From positions 62,001 to 126,000 of the forward strand of contig CAKZQC010000013.1 in NCBI GenBank assembly GCA_937139495.1: DNA of 64,000 nucleotides, given 5' to 3'. The notes beneath the pieces are model-generated. The model had not been told where the DNA came from and did no database searches. It saw only the letters and a program-made list of their open reading frames with translations. Position numbers and translations under genes: made by a program. This stretch comes from an uncultured Saprospiraceae bacterium. Its GTDB lineage: Bacteria > Bacteroidota > Bacteroidia > Chitinophagales > Saprospiraceae. Positions within the stretch are counted from its first letter, which is position 1. Every line of letters begins with the position of its first letter. Positions 1 to 8,863 of this stretch are shown here, piece after piece.

Positions 1-2
1 TT

Positions 3-731
3 GGCGAATTGACAAGTCTTGATAAATTGGATTTTTCCTTCAATCCATTAACTAAAATACCAAGCACTATTGGAAAACTCAAGCAGTTGAAAATACTCCG
101 TTTGTCTGGCAATGGTGCTTCTTTCAATCGTCTTCCTGACGAAATAGGTCAATTGGAAGGATTGGAGGAATTAATTCTCGCACAAAATTCCTTCAAACAA
201 ATTCCTGCTGCTATTGGAAATCTTCAAAATTTGAAAAGCTTAAATCTCAGTTCCAATAGGCTAACTACTTTACCTAAACAAATAGGTTCGCTAACGAATT
301 TGGAAATATTAGATGCAGGTGGAAACCAATTGCAAGAGATACCTTCCGAATTCCAACATTTAACCCAATTAAAAGAGCTTAGTTTGGATAGCCAAAAGTC
401 AGTTATTACCAATTTTGATTTCTTAAAAGGACTCTCTTCTTTAGAAAAATTAAATGTTGATGCTTTTACGGTTGAAGTAGGTTCGTTGACCAACTTAAAA
501 GAATTAGAACTTAGAGATGATACGATTGTAGATATTCCTAATGAAATTAGACATCTAAAAAAACTAGAAACACTAATCATTCATAGTAAAGGACTAGCAG
601 ATTTATCGGCGGAAATTATTCAGCAACTCCCTAACCTAAAATCTATTAAAGCAGGATTTATGGCTCCTATTTCCAGTGCTACAATTAGTGCACTAGAACA
701 GAAATTTCCAAATATAACTTTTAAAAACTAG
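3..731 (+). CDS. Leucine-rich repeat protein, 5'-truncated by the window edge
   Basis: The reading frame is open from the first bases of the window, and the first residues (GELTSLDKLDFS) already lie inside a repeat, so the true start is upstream. About nine or ten units of roughly 23 residues follow the pattern LxxLxxLxLxxNxLxxIPxxIGx, the bacterial small-LRR type found in protein-interaction scaffolds. The later repeats are less regular: the unit around residues 140-160 has lost the IP signature and the last ends in LPNLKSIKAGF. No membrane segment or sorting domain follows the repeats. The binding partner cannot be told from sequence. The LRR call is firm; the function is unknown. Confidence 0.9.
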   Translation, partial: GELTSLDKLDFSFNPLTKIPSTIGKLKQLKILRLSGNGASFNRLPDEIGQLEGLEELILAQNSFKQIPAAIGNLQNLKSLNLSSNRLTTLPKQIGSLTNLEILDAGGNQLQEIPSEFQHLTQLKELSLDSQKSVITNFDFLKGLSSLEKLNVDAFTVEVGSLTNLKELELRDDTIVDIPNEIRHLKKLETLIIHSKGLADLSAEIIQQLPNLKSIKAGFMAPISSATISALEQKFPNITFKN

Positions 732-762
732 CTCGTTTCTTATGAGGAGCGTCAAGTTGTTT

Positions 763-777
763 AGATATGTGCTAAAC
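763..777. promoter_or_regulatory. Copy of the recurring TTAGACATGCTCTAA palindrome
   Basis: TTAGATATGTGCTAA matches the consensus at 12 of 15 positions. It ends 30 bases before the ATG at 807. Other copies lie at 7265, 34817, 34848, 36411, 38576 and 43739. A repressor or activator site is inferred, not shown. Confidence 0.4.
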
Positions 778-806
778 TCTAATGAATAATTTGTAATAAA
801 TAAACT

Positions 807-1658
807 ATGTATAAAGAATTTCAATTGTCAAAACCTATCGAAGGAAATGTAGAGTTTGTCCAAATGCCCGATAACACTCAAATTCATACTATTAGTTCAG
901 GAAATGGAAAAACTACAATTCTTTTGGCTCATGGTTATGGTTTTAATCATATTGAGTGGAATGTTATTGTAGAGCAGTTAAATAAATTAAATTATCGAAC
1001 AATAGTATTTGATCAAAGGGGACATGGCAAATCTACTATTGGTCAAGAAGGAATTAGCTCTAGTGCTATGGCATCTGACTATAAAAATATAATTAAATAC
1101 TTCAAGTTAAGTGATTGTATATTAGTAGGACATTCTATGGGTGGGTTTTTGTCTATGAAATTCCTTCTGGATAATCCTCAGATGCAGCACGTTAATATTA
1201 AAAGTTGTGTTCTGATGGCTACTTTTGCTGGTGATATTAATAAAAATAATTTTCAAAATCGACTTCAACTCCCTTTGATTAAATCTGGTATTTTATTGAA
1301 GCTGATTAAATATAAACCTATAGCTAATCTATTAGGAAAATCTCTTTTGGGGGACGATCCTGATCCTGAAATTATTCGAGTCTTTACTGAGATTTTTCCT
1401 CAACAAGATCATTTCAAACTTGTCCCTATCCTGAAAGCCTTTGCTGACGAAAACTATTATGATCGTTTGAAAGAGATATCTATACCATGTGCTGTAGTCA
1501 TTGGAAAAAAAGATTCCACCACTCCTTCTTTTCATACAGACAATATCGTAAAAGGAATACCTAATACCATTCGTATAGATATAGAAGGAAAAGGACACTG
1601 TTTGAATGCAGAAGCACCCAAGGACATTATTGATGCAATACAAAAAATGGATATATAA
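807..1658 (+). CDS. Alpha/beta hydrolase fold protein
   Basis: A 283-residue protein of the usual length for single-domain alpha/beta hydrolases. The oxyanion-hole motif HGYG is at residues 42-45. The nucleophile elbow GHSMGG places Ser110 as nucleophile, Asp236 lies in GKKDSTTP, and His264 in GKGHCLN completes the triad. FDQRGHGKS at 68-76 is the typical strand-4 region. There is no signal peptide, so it is probably cytoplasmic. The substrate cannot be predicted; esterase, lactonase and haloperoxidase-like members look alike. It lies 75 bases after the LRR gene with no terminator visible between them, and a palindromic motif sits 30 bases before its ATG. Confidence 0.9.
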   Translation: MYKEFQLSKPIEGNVEFVQMPDNTQIHTISSGNGKTTILLAHGYGFNHIEWNVIVEQLNKLNYRTIVFDQRGHGKSTIGQEGISSSAMASDYKNIIKYFKLSDCILVGHSMGGFLSMKFLLDNPQMQHVNIKSCVLMATFAGDINKNNFQNRLQLPLIKSGILLKLIKYKPIANLLGKSLLGDDPDPEIIRVFTEIFPQQDHFKLVPILKAFADENYYDRLKEISIPCAVVIGKKDSTTPSFHTDNIVKGIPNTIRIDIEGKGHCLNAEAPKDIIDAIQKMDI

Positions 1659-1672
1659 AACAATATACCTTT

Positions 1673-1709
1673 AGTACAGGACAAAACTTAAAAAACATTA
1701 TTTGAAAGT
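1673..1709. mobile_element. Solitary end of a miniature inverted-repeat element
   Basis: AGTACAGGACAAAA is identical over 14 bases to the left end of the element at 36425-36548, and the following bases (through TTATTTGAAAG) keep recognisable similarity to TTATTCCAAAG there. No matching right end is visible before the next gene, so this looks like a decayed or truncated copy. Confidence 0.5.
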
Positions 1710-1856
1710 GTAAAACAAAGTAAAAGCTGTGCCAATTGGCTTGGTTATTGAAACTGTTGTTCTTTAGTTTCATAGTGAGCTAAATTTCGTAAATCTGGCT
1801 ACTTGTAGCTGAATGACACCCGTGATCACATATGAAACCCACAAAACCCACAAAAC

Positions 1857-2468
1857 ATGTCTAGACTGTATTATTTGAGCAATTATAAACCGCTCTTTTT
1901 ATCAGACAGCACTGATTACAATCCATCAGAGCACTATCTAATAAAAGGGCTCAGCATACTTCCCCCAGAAGATAATAATAGATTTATTACAACAAAAATG
2001 AGTTCTTTTAGAAGTTTCTATGGCAACAAAAAGCTTTATGAAATAGACAGTGTTTTGTACTCTGATTTTCAGTTAAATAAAATCTTTCCTTACGCTAGTC
2101 GATCGGATCGAAAAGCGAATTTATCTGGTAGTAATGTAGAACAAAATGACCGTTATGAATTATTATATTCGTTTAATGGAACAGTCGATTTATCCCCAAA
2201 TTTTTATTCTATCATTGTTGGGTATGATTTTTATGATGGGTACGAAGAATATATAATCAACTATACCAAAGACGGACAACTTATTGATTTTTTGAAGATT
2301 ACATCTGGTGATAACATTGAATCATTTGAATACACCGAATCTTGTTTTTCTAAGCATTTTGTTTTAATAAATAAATACGCTTATTTATATAATGAGTTTG
2401 GAGAAGATTACAAACTAACAAAACAAACACCTATATATATTGGTGCAAATGGATTTTTTAAGAAGTAA
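1857..2468 (+). CDS. Hypothetical protein, 203 residues
   Basis: No family was recognised. The protein is rich in Tyr, Phe, Asn and Ser, has no signal peptide, no clear membrane segment and no cysteine-based metal motif. The second half alternates hydrophobic and polar residues (for example FYSIIVGYDF and HFVLINKYAYLYNEF), suggesting beta structure. The ATG at 1857 is chosen because the ATG at 1832 is in another frame. The upstream leader contains two CACAAAACC-like units. Base composition is AT-rich like its neighbours. It is followed by a strong terminator at 2625-2663 and probably forms its own transcription unit. Confidence 0.65.
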   Translation: MSRLYYLSNYKPLFLSDSTDYNPSEHYLIKGLSILPPEDNNRFITTKMSSFRSFYGNKKLYEIDSVLYSDFQLNKIFPYASRSDRKANLSGSNVEQNDRYELLYSFNGTVDLSPNFYSIIVGYDFYDGYEEYIINYTKDGQLIDFLKITSGDNIESFEYTESCFSKHFVLINKYAYLYNEFGEDYKLTKQTPIYIGANGFFKK

Positions 2469-2847
2469 TTTAGTATCCTTTTTTTAATAGAGTATAGTAA
2501 AATTGGTGATGATGTATATTTAAAGTCACAATAATTTACTCCCCTGTTCGTGAATATCTTCGATAGGCTTTGCCGTCACGTAGGTCAAAGATGAATTACT
2601 ACAAGTGCATTTCGTTCATACATAAAAGAAGCCCCTCGATATTTTCTGTCGAGGGGCTTCTTTATGTAGCTATTCACCGCCTAAAAATGGGCTTAGTCCA
2701 GTCCTCTTAATCCCACAAAAATTAAACAACAACAATCAAAGCCAATCATTAACGCAAAAAAATTGGTATTTTGACCCCACAACTAATAAATAGAATCAAA
2801 ACTAATCAGAATCGTTGGAATAGTTTGGCTAGATTTTGGTATCTTAT
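2469..2847. other. Intergenic region, 379 bases
   Basis: It holds one strong hairpin terminator (2625-2663). A short stretch near 2535-2600 is richer in GC than its surroundings and could be coding debris, but it is bounded by stops on both strands. Nothing else is supported. Confidence 0.5.
2625..2663 (+). terminator. Rho-independent terminator
   Basis: Perfect 15-base inverted repeat AAAGAAGCCCCTCGA / TCGAGGGGCTTCTTT with a 9-base loop. It lies 157 bases past the stop of the gene at 1857-2468. The A- and T-rich stem bases would let it work in either direction. Confidence 0.8.
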
Positions 2848-3654
2848 ATGGTTGATAAAATTATTCAAATGGTGTTAGAAATAGGAATTGGATTGTTGTT
2901 GGGACTACTACTGGCAGGCTGGTTTGCCTACTGGTTGAGCCGACGTGCCCCCCAATCCATAGGAGAAGAGACCATGATTTCGACCGTTCAGAAAGCCACG
3001 CTTTCTGAATATCCCGTTGCACAGCAGTTGCGGCACGCACTTTACGACTGCGAGCAGCAGCAGAAGCAATGTGGCGAGCAGCTGCAGGTATATTGGTTAC
3101 AGCAGTTGGCATTGGTCAATGAGGTAGCGAATGTAAACCATGTAGAGGTCAAGGGCAAGCCGCTTTTTTTTGCTTATCGCAATCAAATAAATCAAGAAAA
3201 TTATTTTTATTACGAGCGAGATATTAAGCAAAAAGTATTGCCCAATCGATTGAGCGAAACAAAGGCATTACTAGAGCAATATCAACAAAAAATAGAACTA
3301 CTCTGGACGCAGTATTGCTTTTTTGAACAATTGGTGGCATCGCATCAGCAGAATCTAGACCGCCTAGCAGGCAAAGAAGAATCGCAGCAATGGCAACAAA
3401 AAGTAGCGGCACACCAAGCTCGATTACAACAAGAAAAAGTACTGACAGAAGCCGAACAAAAGGCAATATATAGCGAACTACTATTGGAGCAGATACAAGA
3501 AGAAGTAGATTATCAAGAGGAATATGTACAGCAATATCATTTGCTACTACAGCAACAAAATACAGCATTGCCCACCGAGGCAAAGCAACGCCTAAAAATT
3601 GAGATCGAAACACTGATAGAGCAATTGGAAAATAAAGATCCTCGCAATTTTTAA
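2848..3654 (+). CDS. Membrane-anchored coiled-coil protein of unknown function
   Basis: Residues 1-29 from the ATG at 2848 form one hydrophobic segment rich in Gly and Leu followed by RR, so the bulk is probably cytoplasmic. The remainder to residue 268 is almost wholly helical, very rich in Gln and Glu (runs such as QQQKQ, LLLQQQN) with heptad-like spacing, consistent with a long coiled coil. A TTG at 2836 would add four residues; the ATG is preferred. No enzymatic motif is visible. The next gene, on the same strand 114 bases on, encodes a secreted helical protein, so the two may act together. The function is unknown. Confidence 0.7.
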   Translation: MVDKIIQMVLEIGIGLLLGLLLAGWFAYWLSRRAPQSIGEETMISTVQKATLSEYPVAQQLRHALYDCEQQQKQCGEQLQVYWLQQLALVNEVANVNHVEVKGKPLFFAYRNQINQENYFYYERDIKQKVLPNRLSETKALLEQYQQKIELLWTQYCFFEQLVASHQQNLDRLAGKEESQQWQQKVAAHQARLQQEKVLTEAEQKAIYSELLLEQIQEEVDYQEEYVQQYHLLLQQQNTALPTEAKQRLKIEIETLIEQLENKDPRNF

Positions 3655-3768
3655 AATACATTTTAGCTCTCCAATAGTACACAGAAATAACCCATTCATT
3701 AACGTTGAAATAGCTCACGAATTATGTCAAAATATAGAGCTTTTTCTATTCCTAGATATTTGTAGTTT

Positions 3769-5379
3769 ATGAAAAATATATACCTACTTTTGATACTGTT
3801 AAGCAGCACGATTGTCGCTACCGCTCAGAACAGAGAAGCAACACCCATCAAGGAAGTGATTGAAGCGGCTATCCAACAACAGGTGCTTGCACAGGAAGTA
3901 ACTAAGGTGTATTTTACGCTCTTGGACAATCTTTCAGAGCCAAAATATTACCGTTATCGAGATGCAGCTATCGAAAAATTTGATGCAAATTTATCGCAAA
4001 TGAAGCTGTTGATTCCAAACAATAAAATACGAGAAGGACTACAGGAAATGGGCGGCAGTTGGGATGCTTACAAAAAAGTAGCAGCTTGGTCTATCAATAG
4101 AGAAGGGGCAGAATCTCTGCTTGACCAAATCGAAAACCTAGTCGAAGATTGTCAGACGCTATTGGTGCTTTATGAACAATATGCACAAGAAACAGGCGAT
4201 GTCTATCAGGCAGGAGAATTGGCAAAAGTGATTGGGAGTATTAAGCGAGTAGCAGCTCAAAAAAAATTGACATATGAAATTACGGTGTACGCTTTGGCTC
4301 TCAAACACGAAATTGGGATTCCAGTTTTTCTGAAAAAACAACTCGAAAAATATAGCAATCAATACGACTTGCTACTCTATGATATATCTGCAGAACCAAT
4401 CAATTCCCAAAGAATAAAAACAGAGATTGTTGCCCTCCAAAAACAATGGGGTAGCTTGAGCAAATTGATAAAAAAAATTGACGAAAATACAACAACAGAA
4501 CCCATCATTACACTTTGCCATGAGATGAATCAACGAGGCAATCTGTTGGATTGGCTTTATCGAGAGTTGGGCAAGAAACTATCTATTAGCAAGACCATCA
4601 ATACGATTTCTACTCAACGTGCCTTGGCTCAAAAAATAGTCAAAAGTTATGTTGCTTTAGGCAACGAACAGCAGATTGCGAAGCACAAAAGAGAGATTAA
4701 TAGCAGTATCACTACGTTTGAAGAATCAACGGCGGCACTACTCAAAGCAGCACCTACGGAAGCGATTGCTAGCAATATCAAGGTGCTACAAATTATGTGG
4801 AAAAACTATAAAGTGATGGCAACGGATTGGGCTGCAGCGACTGATGGGGTCAGTGGTGGCAAGCTACTGGAAAAAAATTATATTATCATGGCTTCTTGTG
4901 ACAGAATAGCCCAGTCGGTAGAAAAATACGCTCAAACAATACCTGAGTATCAAGCTTTTTTTAAGCAAGGAAAAGAAAAAATAGCACCAGAAAATAATAT
5001 AGCAACAATTGTCAAAAAGACAGGTGGGCAGTGTGTTTATGTGGAGCGTATAGCAACTTATTATATGTTGTGTGCCATGGATCAAGACAAAGGAATGTCC
5101 ACTCAACGCTTGCAGGCTAGTATTGGCGAGTACGACAGTGCTGCCGAATTGTTGGTCAAGTGCAAATTTAATGATGCCACGATCAACTACAAATTGCAGT
5201 CTTGCGAAGAAGACTGGACTAAAATAAAGGATTATTGTGCCGCTCCGCAGGTCAGCGATATGGCGGTTATGTTGCAGTCAAGTGAACAATTGAGCCAACG
5301 ATTAGAAGAATTGAATGTACTGTACGAACAAAAAATGGATGAATTGCTGATCAAAGAAGGAACTACAGATATAGACTAA
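3769..5379 (+). CDS. Secreted helix-rich protein of unknown function
   Basis: The 536-residue product starts with a clear signal peptide (MKNIYLLLILLSSTIVATAQ, cleavage expected after TAQ). The rest is predicted all-helical, with repeated segments of about 150 residues that look like helical bundles. Similar phrases recur (IKVLQIMWKNYKVMA, ALQKQWGSLSKLIKKI, LQEMGGSWDAYKKVAAW: a Trp followed by a YK or SK pair), suggesting three internal repeats. This resembles periplasmic four-helix sensor bundles, but no transmembrane or signalling domain follows. Its stop codon overlaps the stop of the convergent gene at 5376-6788. Confidence 0.7.
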   Translation: MKNIYLLLILLSSTIVATAQNREATPIKEVIEAAIQQQVLAQEVTKVYFTLLDNLSEPKYYRYRDAAIEKFDANLSQMKLLIPNNKIREGLQEMGGSWDAYKKVAAWSINREGAESLLDQIENLVEDCQTLLVLYEQYAQETGDVYQAGELAKVIGSIKRVAAQKKLTYEITVYALALKHEIGIPVFLKKQLEKYSNQYDLLLYDISAEPINSQRIKTEIVALQKQWGSLSKLIKKIDENTTTEPIITLCHEMNQRGNLLDWLYRELGKKLSISKTINTISTQRALAQKIVKSYVALGNEQQIAKHKREINSSITTFEESTAALLKAAPTEAIASNIKVLQIMWKNYKVMATDWAAATDGVSGGKLLEKNYIIMASCDRIAQSVEKYAQTIPEYQAFFKQGKEKIAPENNIATIVKKTGGQCVYVERIATYYMLCAMDQDKGMSTQRLQASIGEYDSAAELLVKCKFNDATINYKLQSCEEDWTKIKDYCAAPQVSDMAVMLQSSEQLSQRLEELNVLYEQKMDELLIKEGTTDID

Positions 5380-6788
5380 ATTTGCTCAATACAATAGAGT
5401 AACCAATCTTTTTCGAGTACCTTTTGGGTCGCCACTATTTCTTGGCGTACTTTTTCTTTTGCCAATTTGTCGAAAGGAGGGAGGTGGATTATTTTTTGTA
5501 TGAATTTGATGAAATTTTTATAGATTTCTCTATGATAAGCCAATATATCCTTGCGGCGCAAGAACACCATGAAGCTACTAATATGCGTTTCGAGTACCTC
5601 AAACTCATCGAGTTGATAGTAGTTTTTCGTCAGCAATACTTTCGCATCTAAGATGATAAATAGCTCTTTGTAATCTACTTGGTGCAGTCGTTCTAGCGAT
5701 TTTTGATATTTGCCTTCGGCAAAATAAAGCATGGCGTACGCATTGTTGATGTAGGTTTTGTGATACTGAATATCGACCAGTCCTTTGTAGTTCTCTATGA
5801 ACATAGCTGTCCAATCCAGCTTATGGAGTTTGAGCGCCAGCTTGACAATATTATTAAATTTGAAAGGATTGAGTAGTTCATTTTCGAGCAAAATACCCAA
5901 CGATAAACCCGCCTCGTAAAAACCAAAAAGCTCTTCCAGATATTGTTTGTTGCCTAGATTCGCTTTGCGTACACAATAGTTGAGCGCTAGTGTATAAATA
6001 TCTCGGAGTTCTACTGTTTCAAACACTTCATTTGCCTCCAGAAAAATCTGCTTAAATGCTTGGAAATAATGTTCCTCTTGGGGCAGTGTTACAGCTCTAT
6101 AATAGTAGTAATACAATGCAATAGACGGATTTGAATCCAATAGAGTGGGGTGTTGTTCTATATAAGGAAGTAGCGATTCGAGCAGCCCAAAATCATACTG
6201 CTGCTTATACACGGCTTGATGAGCGAGTAGCTGACAAGCATCTTTTAGTTTCTGCACCAAGAAGGTCAAATCCAATTTGCTGCTAACTTCTTGTAGGTTT
6301 TTGGAGGTGGTTCGCTGCTGAGCTGCCAAGAAATGATAATGCTCCATTTCTATCTCAAACGATTGTTGATAATAGGCAAAGTCACGCAAGGGGTTTTTGT
6401 GTTGCAATTTTTGAGCAACCTTGAGGGTCTGCTGGAAGTGTTTGTCTAGCCCCAACGCACGATAAGCCTCTAGCAAAGCAATCGAATTTTGAGTAGGATA
6501 TTGTGTTCTATTTTCTACAATCAAGAGTTGCTCGATTGCCTTGAGTAAGAAAGACATTGTATAATCCAACTGGTCGGCATCAAAAGGGGCTTTGTCAAAA
6601 ATGGTAGCAAATACTTTTTCTTTGCGCAATGCCGTGCGGTTTTCTAGTGCCGTTTTGTATAGCAATTGATACAATGCAATGACATCAGCTCGCTTGTTGA
6701 AATAAGGCGATAACACCAATTTGCCTAAACTGCGTTGTTGTGGCTTCGAAAGTGCATAAAACACTTCTATTAATTTACTTTTGTACAT
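5376..6788 (-). CDS. Conserved helical-repeat protein of Bacteroidota
   Basis: A 470-residue cytoplasmic protein with no signal peptide. The N-terminus (KLIEVFYALSKPQQRSLGKLVLSPYFNKR) matches from memory a family of unnamed Bacteroidota proteins that begin with the same SPYFNKR phrase. The rest reads as antiparallel helices like degenerate TPR units, with alternating Leu, Ala and Tyr pairs. No catalytic motif is seen. The TAG stop shares bases with the TAA stop of the plus-strand gene, so the two genes meet tail to tail with no room for a terminator. The role is unknown; scaffold function is a guess. Confidence 0.7.
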   Translation of the reverse strand: MYKSKLIEVFYALSKPQQRSLGKLVLSPYFNKRADVIALYQLLYKTALENRTALRKEKVFATIFDKAPFDADQLDYTMSFLLKAIEQLLIVENRTQYPTQNSIALLEAYRALGLDKHFQQTLKVAQKLQHKNPLRDFAYYQQSFEIEMEHYHFLAAQQRTTSKNLQEVSSKLDLTFLVQKLKDACQLLAHQAVYKQQYDFGLLESLLPYIEQHPTLLDSNPSIALYYYYYRAVTLPQEEHYFQAFKQIFLEANEVFETVELRDIYTLALNYCVRKANLGNKQYLEELFGFYEAGLSLGILLENELLNPFKFNNIVKLALKLHKLDWTAMFIENYKGLVDIQYHKTYINNAYAMLYFAEGKYQKSLERLHQVDYKELFIILDAKVLLTKNYYQLDEFEVLETHISSFMVFLRRKDILAYHREIYKNFIKFIQKIIHLPPFDKLAKEKVRQEIVATQKVLEKDWLLYCIEQI

Positions 6789-6894
6789 TTTTTATTGGGA
6801 AAAGTAGTCTGTAGTCGTTTATAATTAGGTTAATAATAATTATTATGATTGGGAAAAGCTATTTTTTGTCTTTTTTTCTGTACAAAGGAAGGTA

Positions 6895-6902
6895 TATATT
6901 TG
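6895..6902 (+). promoter_or_regulatory. Bacteroidota -7 promoter element
   Basis: TATATTTG is an exact match to TAnnTTTG. The nearest TTTG upstream (6865-6868) is 26 bases away, longer than the usual 19-21, so the -33 part is not ideal. Transcription would begin near 6906. Confidence 0.5.
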
Positions 6903-7076
6903 TAAGGTAGCTAAGAAGCAGTAATGCTTACAACTAGAACAAGTTTGGTTGTCTATTGGGGTAGCGGTGCTATCCTAAGATACAGAATTTATGTTGGTTT
7001 TGGTAACCAATACGAGGAATTGAAGCAAACATTTAAAGTTGGGGAACGGAAAAAATGCTTCAATTCCTCTTTTTTA
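6903..7076 (+). ncRNA. Candidate small structured RNA of about 170 nt
   Basis: A non-coding stretch sits between a consensus -7 element and a strong terminator. It can fold into local stems: AAGCA-GTAA-TGCTT, ACAAC with GTTGT, and TGGTT with AACCA. It ends in a 14-base perfect inverted repeat (7014-7027 with 7056-7069) followed by seven T. It is not a tRNA, and I do not recognise SRP RNA, tmRNA or RNase P features. A 6S-like RNA is possible but the long paired flanks are not evident. Expression is not shown; a terminator for an unannotated short peptide is the alternative. Confidence 0.4.
7014..7076 (+). terminator. Terminator with long loop
   Basis: GAGGAATTGAAGCA pairs perfectly with TGCTTCAATTCCTC across a 28-base loop and is followed by a T run. 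No annotated plus-strand gene precedes it, which is part of the argument for a small RNA upstream. Confidence 0.65.
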
Positions 7077-7264
7077 GAATAAACTACAGACAAGTGCGTC
7101 TGACTACATAAACGTATTTCTAGTATGATTATTGATACGTACAAAATAGAATAAGAACGGATCTAAAATTATAGTTTTTGATAAGTTGTGTCCTGATGTT
7201 CGTTGGGATTCGGGATAGGATTTTATTTAACAGAAAAAGACATAACCTTTATTACAAATTCATA

Positions 7265-7279
7265 TTATAGATGCTCTAA
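7265..7279. promoter_or_regulatory. Copy of the recurring palindrome
   Basis: TTATAGATGCTCTAA matches TTAGACATGCTCTAA at 13 of 15 positions and ends 41 bases before the ATG of the T9SS cargo gene at 7321. Confidence 0.4.
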
Positions 7280-7320
7280 GATACCAATACAATACATTTC
7301 ACCTCCCAATACACACGCTT

Positions 7321-8685
7321 ATGAAACAGATACAATACATACTACAGATTAGCCTCTTTTTGTTGATAACTACTATTGCTGGTGCTCAAAAGAACCCGAC
7401 AGCGACACAATCGACTCATCAAGGCACGCCTACGGGGACTAGCTCCAATGGCAGCAGCGGAATTACTATTCTAGGATATGATAAGGAAACGAATCAAATG
7501 CACCACGAGTTACAAACATCTGGAGTATTTGAAAATAACACCACCGCAGGCAGTACAACTACCAATGGTACCACCAATACAGGCGTAAGCGGAGGTATTG
7601 CTACATCAAGTAGCTGCCCCTTGATGTACGTAGATGTAGATATTCCTTTTTTGCAGAGCTGTCTAAGTAGTACAGCTCGTATTTCGTATTGCAATCACGG
7701 TAATAGTCCTGCTACCAACAGTTATATTGAAGTAACATTAGATAGCGTTTTGACATTAGATTCTGCGGCTATCAGCTATACGGCTTTGGGTGGCAATCGC
7801 TACCGCTTCGATATTGGAACCGTACAGGACAGTGCTTGTAGTGGATTTGATTTGCAAGTAAGTACGCTTTGCGATATTAATTTGCTCAACCAAAGCCATT
7901 GTATTACTGCTCATATCTACCCAGATACCGTCTGTGCAGGCGTATGGAACAACTATATATTGACATCAGATGGTGAGTGTTATGGAGATTCTGTCCTTTT
8001 TACATTAGCTAATCAAGGGACTACAGTCGATGTTAGCCACCAAATACGTTTTATTATTATAGATGATCACTTGCTCATCAATGGTCAAGGGACTATTGTC
8101 AAGCAAGGAGTAGTAGCGATTAATAGTGGCGGTACACAGACCGTGAGTTTGGCTACGCTCAATGGAACTACTGCCAACAATTATCGACTAAAAATATTGG
8201 ATGCCAACGACCAAACGGTTAGTAGTACCGTAGTGGGCAACTGTACGGTAGCTACGCTACAGCAATCTACTGTAAGGAATCATATTGCTACGCAACTCTG
8301 GAATGGTAGTGCAGTTCCTTGGGAAGCAACTGGCTGTGCTAGCAATGGCGTAGCAGCGGTCATCTCTAGAGGTGGTAACGTAGATACAGAATACGAGACA
8401 GCTGCAACTATTGACCAATCGTTTGATGCCGCTCAAGTCGAGGTACGTACCTTTCCTAATCCTTTTGATAATTATACCACTATACGACTAGAAGGCGAAG
8501 AGGTTGACGTTCAAAATCTAGAAGTATTTTTATACGATATTACAGGAAGGCAAGTCCGCTGGGAGCAAGTGCAGTACCAAAACTATTTGGAACTGGCAAG
8601 ACAAGACCTGCAAGCAGGCGTTTATTTCTACCGAGTAGAAGCCAACAAAAAGCTAGTAGGTACAGGTAAGTTGATGGTACAATAG
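7321..8685 (+). CDS. Secreted protein with T9SS C-terminal sorting domain
   Basis: The 454-residue product has a Sec signal peptide (hydrophobic residues 8-20, cleavage after AGAQ), then a Thr/Ser/Gly-rich low-complexity stretch (about 24-95). A beta-rich middle follows with several Cys (CPLMYVDVDIPF, CLSSTARISYCNHGN), similar in feel to DUF11-like extracellular modules. The last 80 residues are a type A sorting domain: FPNPFDNYTTIRL, then LEVFLYDITGRQV, then GVYFYRVEANKKL, then GKLMVQ. The product should cross the outer membrane by the type IX system and be attached to the surface or released. Its ligand or activity is unknown. Confidence 0.88.
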   Translation: MKQIQYILQISLFLLITTIAGAQKNPTATQSTHQGTPTGTSSNGSSGITILGYDKETNQMHHELQTSGVFENNTTAGSTTTNGTTNTGVSGGIATSSSCPLMYVDVDIPFLQSCLSSTARISYCNHGNSPATNSYIEVTLDSVLTLDSAAISYTALGGNRYRFDIGTVQDSACSGFDLQVSTLCDINLLNQSHCITAHIYPDTVCAGVWNNYILTSDGECYGDSVLFTLANQGTTVDVSHQIRFIIIDDHLLINGQGTIVKQGVVAINSGGTQTVSLATLNGTTANNYRLKILDANDQTVSSTVVGNCTVATLQQSTVRNHIATQLWNGSAVPWEATGCASNGVAAVISRGGNVDTEYETAATIDQSFDAAQVEVRTFPNPFDNYTTIRLEGEEVDVQNLEVFLYDITGRQVRWEQVQYQNYLELARQDLQAGVYFYRVEANKKLVGTGKLMVQ

Positions 8686-8717
8686 AAGGAGTTAAACAAC
8701 TTCTACATAAAAATAAT

Positions 8718-8758
8718 AGCGAGGTCATTACTTTAGTAGTAATGACCTCGCTGTATTT
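8718..8758 (+). terminator. Rho-independent terminator
   Basis: 15-base perfect repeat AGCGAGGTCATTACT / AGTAATGACCTCGCT with a 5-base loop, followed by TGTATTTTG. It ends the gene at 7321-8685. Confidence 0.8.
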
Positions 8759-8863
8759 TGTAGTAGTGGTATATATTTAGGCTGTATTCCAATAAAAAAT
8801 CCCACTACCTGACGCTAACATCAAGAAGGGGGATTTGGTAAAAAAATATAACAGTTAACGCTG

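Larger units (their letters stand above)
6789..7320. other. Intergenic region, 532 bases, with a candidate small RNA
   Basis: This divergent region contains a canonical -7 promoter element, a hairpin-rich stretch ending in a terminator (6903-7076, listed separately) and, near its right edge, a copy of the recurring palindrome at 7265-7279. No ORF of convincing composition is present. Confidence 0.6.

Noticed and set aside
20..730. T9SS or secretion role for the LRR protein
   Set aside because: The N-terminus is outside the window and the C-terminus has no sorting domain.
2535..2600. Minus-strand 19-residue stretch reading DLRDGKAYRRYSRTGE
   Set aside because: It is closed by stops on both sides within 65 bases, so it could only be debris of a lost gene. 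The plus strand reads an equally plausible FVNIFDRLCRHVGQR, so neither is supported.
6903..7076. SRP RNA or tmRNA
   Set aside because: The GGAAGGAAGCAG-type SRP core and the tRNA-like domain of tmRNA are not present.
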